NCBI GenBank assembly: GCA_021399435.1
Contig: JAJTUP010000001.1
Location: 2,232,001 to 2,296,000, forward strand
Length of the DNA stretch: 64,000 nt
Origin: Diaporthe sp. PMI_573
Lineage: Eukaryota > Ascomycota > Sordariomycetes > Diaporthales > Diaporthaceae
Direction of reading: 5' to 3'
Shown here piece after piece: positions 23,562-31,900 of this stretch. The stretch's first letter is position 1; every line of letters begins with the position of its first letter. Below the pieces are notes generated by a model. It made no database searches. It was not told where the DNA came from and saw nothing but the letters and a program-made list of their open reading frames with translations. A program made the position numbers and the translations under genes.

Positions 23562-25101
23562 AGGTCTTGGACTTGAGAAATGATGCGAACGTGGCCATAC
23601 GGCGAAAGAACCGGTTGCTCAGGAGCGTGAATCGCTGTCAGCACAGCTCGTCAAAGGCACGAAGCTGAAACCATCATTGGGGTGGCAGGATCGGCTTGGA
23701 CTATGCAGACAACCTCAAATATCATTCTGGTTCGTATTGATGTCCCTCTCTGATACGATGTTCTGGGAGGCCTGTAAGATCCGTGCCGCGGGAACTGAAA
23801 GACACCACGTATTCAAGATGGTGTGGAGAGGAGGCAGGATCACCCTCCTGTACTCCTGCGTCGTTGGTGTCGGCGGAGTTGTACGGGGATCAATCATACG
23901 ACATGCGAGATAGCCGGCGCCTCGGACACCGGAAGCCGCGGTGCCAATGACCTCGGGTAGTTGTCATCATCATCATAATTCCCCTAGCCAAGGCCACGGT
24001 TCCTGAGATCCTAGCGTTTCCCCATCTGAAGAGGTCGTTTCCAAAGAGGAGAGCGGGCCAGATGCGGAAACTTGTTCTGGAGATCGTCGCGTGGTGGGCC
24101 CACTTTCGCTGTCGCAAAAAAAAAAAAGACCGTGTCCCTGTCCGCAGCATGTCATGTCAGTTGGGAAACCGGGCCCCATGATCTTCGGAGGAGGAGCAGG
24201 CGGCTCGGTTGAGATCCGACGATTCGTCCCATCACAAGCGCCCTAATCAAGATGCGGCTCTCCAAATCTTGTTGAAGGATTTTGTCGCCGTGGGGGAGGA
24301 TCCATCGGACCCCCTTGAATTCCGACATTCCCACCGCAGCCGACCGAACAAAGCCTAGGCCCATCAACGATGATGGAATGAACGCGTGTGTGGGCCCGAC
24401 GAGGAAAAGCCCCCTGCCGGGTTTTGTTTCAAACACCAATTGTCAAAGACACGATGTTTCCCACGTGCATCCTGACTGGCCTGAATAGGGCATCGGGGAG
24501 CCCAGAATGGCTCTCGGAGAATTTACCAAACGCTGCCGAGCACCAAAACACCGCTCGAAAGGGCAAGCAATGTCCGCACGCGCAGGCTCGGTCTCGACAA
24601 ACTTATCGTCTGCATGGGCAATGACAGCAACATGACAGCACGCACGGCCGTGGCCCCCAAACCCCCCTTTCCGCGCAGGGACGAGGAGGAGTAGGAAGAA
24701 GGAGGACGACGACAAGGAGGAGGGGAGTTTCGAGGGTGAGGCTTCATCCGGGTGGATCCCAACGGCATGGCAGCAAGGGTCGTAACTCCGAGCCCGCAGC
24801 AGTACCAGAAAAGAGAACGAGTGTCCTCGCCATCCCATGGTTGTTCAAAACTTGGGACGAATCTGAGATCTCCCGCACACCTCAAGCGAGTTGTGACGAC
24901 ACGCATCTTCTTTCCCTTTCCTCCTCCGTGCCTGTTGGTCGCAGAGCCTCAGCAGTGCTTCGTTACGGCTGCTGGCCAGCGCTTCTCTCGTTCGTCACAG
25001 ATCTCTCTGTCGCTCTTTAACGCCCCTTTCCACCAGTCGTTCGTTTTTAGGTGGTAAAGAAAAGAATAAAAATAAAAAAAGGAAAAACAAGGTTGAGCAA
25101 T
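23562..25101. other. Intergenic region between tyrosinase and a GPI-type protein gene
   Basis: 1.5 kb. It holds the tyrosinase 3' UTR and the promoter of the next gene, with an A homopolymer of about 12 bp at 24116-24127. The long ORFs at 24443-24906 on the minus strand have no features beyond Ser runs caused by a GGA-rich tract. Confidence 0.55.
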
Positions 25102-26508
25102 ATGCTCCCTATCCCTATCACGCTGCGCAACGCGCTTCTGTCCCTCGCCGTCTTTCTCCCGGCCCATGTCCTTGCAGACGACAATGACAGCTCTGATGTT
25201 GTCACGTTCCAGTTCTCGGCCTGTGTAAGCACATGCCTGGCGAACACAGGCTACAGCATCGATGGAGAAGACAACCAGAAGGAAATGTGCAAGGCCTCCC
25301 GGGATGGTCTGCTGGAGGCCATCATAGCCTGTACAGTATCAAATTGCGTGGAGGAGCTTGTCTCCGTGGACGCAAACCTTCTGCAGCCGATGCAGACGGG
25401 CTGCAAGGAGCTCGAGAAGCCAGTTTCGGACGACGAGATCGAGGGTGCTGCGAGTGCTGCTTTGAACATCCAGGTCACACTTGCCACCAGCACGAGCACG
25501 AGTGTCACGTCGTCGTCTTCCACCGAGCCGGCAGTGACAACGTCCACGGACCCAAACTTTCAGCCATTGGGAGTTGAGACCGAGACCTCGACAACGCCCG
25601 AACCAGTCATAATTCCGATGCCCACAGAAGCAACCCCGACGGCGGTTGAACCTGCAGCAGAGACGACGATGTTGAACCCGGCTCCCCTCACAACAGCCGA
25701 GGCTCCCACCTCCCAGGCCGTCGTCCCGGCCGAGACACCAACATCGATGACGGAGCTGGCCATCCCTTCCGAGACGTTGCCCCCGCCGGAGCCGGTCACT
25801 TCGGCTGAGGAGCCAACCTCAACCTCCGCGGCGGCGGCGATAGTCCCCGTGGCACAAGTCACCCAGACCTCGGCTGAGCAGCCGGCCCCAGAGCCCACGA
25901 CTGTCGCAGAGCCTCCCCAATCTCCAGCCCCAGACACTCCACCGGCATCGGAGTCGACATCCACACAAGCCGGAGACCACGCGAACCAAATCCAACAGGA
26001 GACCGCGCCGCCGAACACGCCCGCGACCACAATAGCCAAGCCCACCAGCACCTACAACGCCAACACACAGCCCAAACAAACGACAACAGCCCACGAGCAG
26101 ACCCTCGACAGCCACAACCCCGTCGCCGACGCTACCACCACCAGCACAGAAGCCTCCAAGACCGAGGGTTCTGGATCAAAGGCGACACACACTGACGCCG
26201 GCGACAAGGACGACGAAGACGACACCCTCGCGACCGCGACGGGCACCGCCACGCCGGACATAAGCGGCGAGCTGGTCCTGGCGACGGGCACGCCCACCGC
26301 GTCGTCCTCCGGCTTTGCTACCTCGGTGACGGCCGTGGTGGCCACCCCCTCGGCGTCTGGAACCCAGTCGGCGGACGACGTGGACGGTGGGCTGGGCGGG
26401 GGCAGCCCGTTCAGCGTCGTGATGGCTTCGGCGGCGCCGGGGACTGCAAAGTGTTGGTGGGCCCCTCTGAGTGTTACGTTGGTTTTGCTTTTGTCTTTGA
26501 TGTTGTGA
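25102..26508 (+). CDS. Ser/Thr-rich GPI-anchored cell-wall protein with Cys-rich (CFEM-like) head
   Basis: A single exon of 468 aa from the ATG at 25102. Residues 1-26 form a signal peptide (LLSLAVFLPAHVLA). Residues 30-120 contain six cysteines (CVSTC...C...C...NC...GC) in a helical-looking region that recalls CFEM or related wall-protein heads, though CFEM proper has eight. From about residue 120 to 440 the sequence is dominated by Thr, Ser, Pro and Ala (for example TSTSTSVTSSSSTEP), expected to be heavily O-mannosylated. The C-terminus, WWAPLSVTLVLLLSLML, is a GPI-attachment signal. The probable site of action is the plasma membrane or cell wall. It is convergent with another GPI-type gene at 27068. 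Confidence 0.8.
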   Translation: MLPIPITLRNALLSLAVFLPAHVLADDNDSSDVVTFQFSACVSTCLANTGYSIDGEDNQKEMCKASRDGLLEAIIACTVSNCVEELVSVDANLLQPMQTGCKELEKPVSDDEIEGAASAALNIQVTLATSTSTSVTSSSSTEPAVTTSTDPNFQPLGVETETSTTPEPVIIPMPTEATPTAVEPAAETTMLNPAPLTTAEAPTSQAVVPAETPTSMTELAIPSETLPPPEPVTSAEEPTSTSAAAAIVPVAQVTQTSAEQPAPEPTTVAEPPQSPAPDTPPASESTSTQAGDHANQIQQETAPPNTPATTIAKPTSTYNANTQPKQTTTAHEQTLDSHNPVADATTTSTEASKTEGSGSKATHTDAGDKDDEDDTLATATGTATPDISGELVLATGTPTASSSGFATSVTAVVATPSASGTQSADDVDGGLGGGSPFSVVMASAAPGTAKCWWAPLSVTLVLLLSLML

Positions 26509-27067
26509 GCGGCTTCTGGGTTTTGTTATGATGAACTTGATATCCTGTGGTTCTGTTGCTTTGATGGTGGAATGTCACGACGGAATGTAAACTGCGAAAA
26601 AAGTGTGATACCTTTCGATTCTACTGTACGAGATTTTAGTATGTATTTTAGCCAGATTGTAATGTATATATTACTCACACGACAAACATATTGGCCCTTC
26701 GTTCGGGGCCCGTGGCCTTTGCAAGTGACCGCTGGAACTTGGTGATTCCGGAATATCGTGTGTTAGGACTCAAGTTTCTACGAGCATCAACATGAAACGG
26801 TCAAAGTGTAGCGGCAAAACTCATGTATCGAGGGTGATGTTCCAGCAAGAAGTCAAAGCACGCGGATATGTTGCATCAAGGAAAGTCCCAGTCTCAGGTT
26901 GACAATATCCAGCGGGTGTAAATATGTAAACGTCCAAGAGCTGTTTAGGATACCACGTCTGAGCACATCTTGGTGAATCATCTGGAGTGCTTCAGGTAAG
27001 TGATTCGCATTCACAAGCGCTGGTATCTCGTAAACTCGTCAATCTCACGGACCTCAAAGCAACACCC
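26509..27067. other. Convergent 3' intergenic region
   Basis: 559 AT-rich bases between two convergent surface-protein genes, with TTATGATGAAC and TGTATATATTACTC-like 3' UTR sequence. No ORF of interest. Confidence 0.6.
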
Positions 27068-27752
27068 TCACATAAAAAGTACAAACGTAACCCCGAGGCC
27101 AACAATAGACACCAGACCGCCACTGCCAGCAGCCCAAGCGCTCGTCCTCACGGCAGCACCGCCATCAGACACCACCGCCGAGGCAGAAGCAGAAGCCGAC
27201 GACACACTGCTCGCCCCGCCACCAGAGGGCGATCCCGTCCTCGTCGGCCTGGTGGTGCCGGTGGCCGTAGCCTGCAGCCCGCCGCCACCGCCCGTCGTCC
27301 TCGGCGCGCTGCCGTTGTTGTTGCCGCCGTTACTCCCACTCTGAAACGCTCCACCGCTCGGGCCCGCTGATCGAGAGCCGCCACTCCCACCCGCCGCTCC
27401 TCCCCCCGACGGCCCCGCGCCGCTGCTGCCCCCTTGGCCTGGCAGGCCCGATGACCCCGAGCCCGAGCTCCCCGTGCCTGAGCCCTGACCTGGGAGGAAG
27501 CCGCCCGTCGGCTGGGACGGGGCACCCCCTGCTGCCCCCGCTGGCGATGACGCTGTCTGAGGGCTGTTTGGTGATCCCGGACCTTGTTCTGATGGAGGGC
27601 CCTGTGGCTGTTTTGGGGGAGGATGTTGTTAGTTTCTTTGACTCGCTCTGTGTGGACGTGTAGGTTGGTAGACTGTAGGGAAGGGGGCACGTACTCACTT
27701 GTGCTGACGCTGCTGCGGCGAGAGGGAGGATGAGGAACGTTGAGAACTTCAT
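27068..27752 (-). CDS. Small Gly/Ser-rich GPI-anchored surface protein
   Basis: Two exons, 27752-27699 and 27601-27068, give 195 aa. The first exon is exactly the signal peptide MKFSTFLILPLAAAASAQ. The intron (donor GTGAGT, acceptor CCACAG) joins in phase 0. The mature part is Gly/Ser/Pro-rich without cysteine: GPPSEQGPGSPNSPQ, then GSGTGSSGSGSSG, NGGNNNGS and similar runs. The C-terminus, SGGLVSIVGLGVTFVLFM, is a GPI-attachment signal. Other frames over exon 2 are open because of GC skew, but only this one has the signal-peptide and GPI-signal structure. Function unknown; probably a wall or surface protein. Several other AG acceptors precede the chosen one and would shift the frame. Confidence 0.75.
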
Positions 27753-28362
27753 TGTGGATGGTTGATGTGTATAAAGCGGACAGGTGCAGTTATTGTCTCG
27801 GAGTCGATGTTGTTGGTGGGATATGATTCTGTTTGCGGGAGATGTAGTATGATCCGAGAATGCAAGGGGTATCACTGAAGAAGAGAGGAAAGATGTGGAG
27901 ATGGAAATCCTGAATTGAGGAGTGGTTGGCCAACAGCAATGCAGACGACATGGCGATGTTCTCACGATCTTTATATCATCCGTTCCGAGGCCTCAACATG
28001 CCCCTTTTCCAGCGCCTCAGAAGGGTACACCCCACCTCCCGCGGAAGCTGTCACCAATGTGGAAGAAACGCCCCGTTTCCACGTACACCAGCCAGGACGG
28101 TTTTGGGTAGACATTCGTACCCCGTTTCAGACGCGAATGAAACAACCTGCCAATGAACTCGATGATACCCCCGGTAGGCCGCCTACGGCAGGCGCAGGCA
28201 GGACACAAGCCTCGTCAATCTGCGCCCAGGTGCATATCGGACGACACTCCCGTCTGACGTGTCCTGGCAGAACCGCGGCTGAGGGACGATGCGTCTGGCC
28301 AGGGAAGGCCTGTCTTCACATATCACATACTTGACTTCAGTAACACCGCCACATCTTCAAAA
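27753..28362. other. Intergenic region
   Basis: 610 bp upstream of the small GPI-type gene (minus strand). It should contain that promoter; no gene is recognisable. Confidence 0.55.
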
Positions 28363-28716
28363 ATGGCAACACGTCATTGTGGAGCTTCCTGTGGCTTGAT
28401 TCCTATCCAACTGCTTACCTGTAAGCCCGCAGGAGGTTATCCTATAGCAGGTCTTCCTATAGGAGACTCTTGTGTAAGAGGTTATTGTATGGCAGTTTAT
28501 GCTATGGGAAGTTCTCCCAAGGGAGGCTATTCTATAGTAGGCTGTCCTACGAGAGGCTGTTCTACAACAGGTGAGCCTATAGGACGCTGGGGTAGATGCT
28601 GTGGCCGCGTAGCGGACACCCGAGCAAAGTTCGTGCAATGGTGTAAGGCTGAGCTGATCGCCGCACAGAGGGGGCCCCGTGGTCCCCTCCGAACACCCAC
28701 ACGGCCGATCGGGTGA
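28363..28716 (+). CDS. Hypothetical ORF built on pentapeptide repeats (doubtful)
   Basis: A 117-codon ATG ORF coincides with a 15-bp tandem repeat, so its middle is a run of degenerate pentapeptides (GGYPI, AGLPI, GDSCV, RGYCM, AVYAM, GSSPK, GGYSI, VGCPT, RGCST, TGEPI). It has no signal peptide or known domain. The opposite strand is open over the same repeat (28357-28638) because a 15-bp unit keeps all frames periodic, so openness is weak evidence of coding. I list it because the start is an ATG and the repeats keep their frame; it may be only a minisatellite. Confidence 0.25.
   Translation: MATRHCGASCGLIPIQLLTCKPAGGYPIAGLPIGDSCVRGYCMAVYAMGSSPKGGYSIVGCPTRGCSTTGEPIGRWGRCCGRVADTRAKFVQWCKAELIAAQRGPRGPLRTPTRPIG
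28434..28583. repeat. Degenerate 15-bp minisatellite, about 10 units
   Basis: Ten consecutive 15-bp units, for example aggttatcctatagc (28434), aggtcttcctatagg (28449), aggctattctatagt (28524), aggctgttctacaac (28554) and aggtgagcctatagg (28569). The consensus is roughly AGGYTRTYCTATRGN. Units carry the partial palindrome CCTATAGG, and weaker copies may extend left to about 28405 and right to 28598. Spacing is exact with no indels. Confidence 0.85.
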
Positions 28717-29028
28717 GGCTCAGACAGTCAACCCTTGTGCGCATGAACGAACCGGCCTGACCCCGGCGGAGATCATTAGCCCGCCACCTGCTTCAGACGA
28801 TGGAACGCGTACGCACTGATGCAAAAAATAGTTCGGTGTGCAGATCCAGGCCGAAGGCGCAGGACAGTGCGTAACGGTAGCATTGTAATTGGGCCCGGCG
28901 GTGCCGCGTAAGAGGAATCTATCAAGCTTAATGATTGACAGCCGAGTCTAAGATCCTCCCGTCTCAAGACGTGCCTCCCCACCTCGCTAAAACTCAAGAC
29001 TGTTTGGTCTCTCCCGCTGCTGAGCTTG
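28717..29028. other. Intergenic region
   Basis: 312 bp between the minisatellite ORF and the 3' end of the small membrane ORF. Nothing recognisable. Confidence 0.5.
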
Positions 29029-29440
29029 TCAGATGTCGGCAAGCGTGTACGCGAACTTCTGGACCATTCCCAACTTCAGCTCCGCCAGACATCCAAAGTT
29101 GAACACGAAGGTGTACCAAAGTACCTATTCTCAAGATGTCGACGTCCGTCGTGGCGGATGAGAGAAAACAGAGGTTGTAGGCGACGATAAACGCGCCGCC
29201 GCACACAAGCTGAAAGAGATCGGTGCCATTTGAGACCGAGTGTCGAGGTTGCGCGAAGAAGTGATTCACCACGAGATCGGCCAAGTTGAGGATTATGATG
29301 GAGAACATGGAGAACCAATGCGACGGGTCCGCATCTATCTGGAGAATGGTTGCATAGAGACTGTGCAAGTACATCTTGACGCAGAAGTGGCCCATGAATA
29401 GTGCGGAAAGGGCGGCAAAGGTTTGTCTGTCCCCAGCCAT
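29029..29440 (-). CDS. Small multi-helix membrane protein, apparently frameshifted or spliced
   Basis: The ATG at 29440 opens a frame with hydrophobic segments at FAALSALFMGHFCVKMYL, FSMFSIIILNLADLVVNHFF and LVCGGAFIVAYNLCFL. After DVDILRI the frame becomes poor in helices, but skipping one G of the GG at 29124-29125 restores VLWYTFVFNFGCLAELKLG and a natural end at LADI (stop 29029). Either a one-base insertion broke the gene, or a short intron with a weak donor (for example GTGTGC or GTCGCC) and acceptor AATAG joins the frames. The HET-domain stop codon lies 12 bp upstream in the same frame. Family not recognised. It could be a separate gene, a relic, or a readthrough extension of the HET protein. 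Confidence 0.45.
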
Positions 29441-29452
29441 CCAAGGGGGTCG

Positions 29453-31545
29453 TCAGGTAAGAACAAACGTCTTAACTTCCTCCTTACGAGCCTGTGCCAC
29501 GGCTTGACCCTCCATGATCCCGAGCACGAACGCCTCACCAACAAACTCACACCTTACCTTCGTGGATCCCACCTTCCCAGCTGCACCATCGCTGCCTCCC
29601 TCTGGGGCTCCCGTGCGCTCTCTCAGCACGAACGGCACAGTCCCGCCCTGCAGGACCGTGACTTTGTCGCCCACGCGGGTCTTGAAGGGCGCAACTCCAA
29701 TGTATCCCCTCTTCGTGATCACGAAGGACCGGCCGTGACACCGAGAGATGCAGCAGTCAGTGAAAGGCTTGACAAAAGTCCTGCGAACCTCCACCTCGTC
29801 CACGTCCGCGCTTCTGTTCTCCGCAGCGTAAGAGGCATCGACATCTGCACGCCCGAGCCACGCATCGAAATACCGCCTATGGCCCGAGGTGACCTTGTGC
29901 CCGTCCCAGCCGCGATCCCACATCAGCGCCCTCCAAAAGGCCTCATCCTGAACCGGACCCAGCGCACCATACGGGAACCCGTCCCGCTGCCACTTGTCCA
30001 GCACAACATTCTCCCAAACCAGCACGTTATCTCTTGTCTGGGAGTTGCGCGCCATGATGTTCTCCATCCTCTCGGCGAGCACATGCCCCGTGTACCGTTC
30101 CATGAACGGGTTGGGCCCAACGTACTCGACGGCATCGAAGTCAAGGCCGCGGAGGTGTAGCTCCTCCCACGCCGGCGTCGGGAAGATCCCCGAGATGGGC
30201 AGCTTGGCCACGCCCCAGCACGACGAGCCGCTGGCGCAAAAGGGGTCAGTGCCGACTGCCGTGATGGGCGTGTAGCCGCGGTGCGGCCAGTCCGGTTCAC
30301 ACGAGTAGTCCCGGCACCACGACGGCAGGGCGTTCTTGGGGTTCTTGTTATCATTGTCGAACTGCAGCCATATAAGCTCCTGGTACTGGATGATGAAGCG
30401 TGCCGTGGCGCGGGTGTCTGCGGCTGGTGTTAGTGACCCGCCACGCAGCCTGAGTCGAATGTCTCCGGCCAGGGCACTCATCCTTCAAGGAAGCATCTGG
30501 CTTCAGCAGAGCGCCCAAAACTTACAGACAGCTGCAACGCTTTGTGAGTAATCCGGTGCAAGGAATTGCACATCGGAAGGCATCGCCAGCCCCAGGAGAC
30601 CGTAGATGTTATCCCGCGGGTCCGTGGAATGGAACTGATCACATAAGTGCGCATATTCAGCCAGGGGTGTCACACCCGCCTTCGCCCTAGGCTTCGTTTC
30701 GGGATAGTCCGTGAGAATGTGCCGAAAGGGGTTCGCTTGAATGAGGAAGCGACTCCTACCCTCCGCATTATCTAGGGAACGCTGCTCCGGGCGGACCCAG
30801 CCCCGCCGGATGTCGTCGAGGTGGACAAATGCTTCAATCGGGAGCGTAGCGTTGCCGCACCTTACGATTGGATTGGGTGACAACATGGCCTCTATGAAAC
30901 GAAGACATGGTGTCATTCCATGAGGGCATCACGGATAGCGTGGGCCTCAGAAGGGAAGCAGGGCGACCTACCCTGTACGACCCAGATCCGGGACCACCAC
31001 TCACGCTCCATCAGAGCACTGATCGCCTTCAGCTGTGCCTCTGAAAGGGCATCATCATCGGGGAGCACATACGTCCTCGCCGCGTACAGCTCGCCGATAG
31101 TCGCCATGGCAAGGTCGCTATTGCCGGCCGCCGGGCCGAGCCATACGCAGCTCACCTCGGCCATGCTGTAGACGTCCTTCATGAGCGTGATCTGGCTGGA
31201 CTTCTCGGCCATGTCCGCCTGGTTGATGCACAGCGCGTCGACCCAGAGCGTGAGCGGCTCGTCGCCATCCGCGCATAGGTGTTTCAGCACGGCCTGGAGG
31301 TTCTTCGTTATGGGCAGTCGCCCGACACGCTGGGGCCCGCTCAGCGTGATGCCCGCACCGCTGGAGATCTCTGTGCCCCATGTGTAAGAAAGTGCCGTGT
31401 ACTTTGGGTCATCGTCGAGTGAGACTGTCTCCAGCACCGCGCTGAGGTTGAACGGGTCCGGGTCGACGCGGAGCAGACGGATCTGCCTGAGAGATGGGTC
31501 GAGCGGGCTGAACGGTGAGTCCGCTTGGGGCGATGCTTCTGCCAT
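29453..31545 (-). CDS. Heterokaryon-incompatibility (HET) domain protein
   Basis: Three exons (31545-30972, 30891-30526, 30417-29453) give 634 aa with consistent phases. The HET domain, about residues 48-200, shows YTALSYTWG, ITKNLQAVLKHL, LWVDALCINQ and WWSRIWVVQE, the last completed across intron 1. DPRDNIYGLLGL and a C-terminal region with CHGRSFVITKRGYIGVAP and FVLGIMEGQA match the usual architecture of full-length HET proteins. HET proteins control allorecognition and can trigger programmed death of fused cells; which trigger this one senses cannot be told. There is no NACHT or WD repeat part. The stop TGA is followed by C and by an in-frame membrane ORF. It lies 355 bp downstream of AMP deaminase on the same strand. 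Confidence 0.9.
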
Positions 31546-31900
31546 TTTTTGTCAGATCAGCTCGTTTAGTATGCACATGTAACTTACACTGTCATGAAGT
31601 GAAAACGGAAATTGTCTTGGGGACAGGACTTTTCACGATGTTCGAGGTTTCGGGCGATGGATGCTTCAGCCGCACCAGCCGGCGCCACGCGGACGAGGGT
31701 ATCCGAATAGGGACAAGACTCCCGGGCTGCAGATCCATATTATCCATTGAGATAGTTTGCACGTTCCTGAATGGTCTGCATACGCGTGGAGCCAACTCCG
31801 CCGGGTATCCTATTCAATCTTATCACGTAAAGTACTAGTGATACAATATTGCCGCCCATCGATCGTAACATCATGATGATTTGTCAGACAGCAAGGCCCT
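31546..31900. other. Intergenic region between AMP deaminase and the HET-domain gene
   Basis: 355 bp on a shared strand: AMP deaminase 3' UTR and HET-gene promoter. No ORF of interest. Confidence 0.6.

Noticed and set aside
29440..29525. Intron GTAAGG...GGACAG that would splice the HET protein into the membrane ORF
   Set aside because: The donor and acceptor look good (61 nt), but the join is in the wrong phase and yields HKPLPPFPHYSW... ending at a stop, not the membrane frame.
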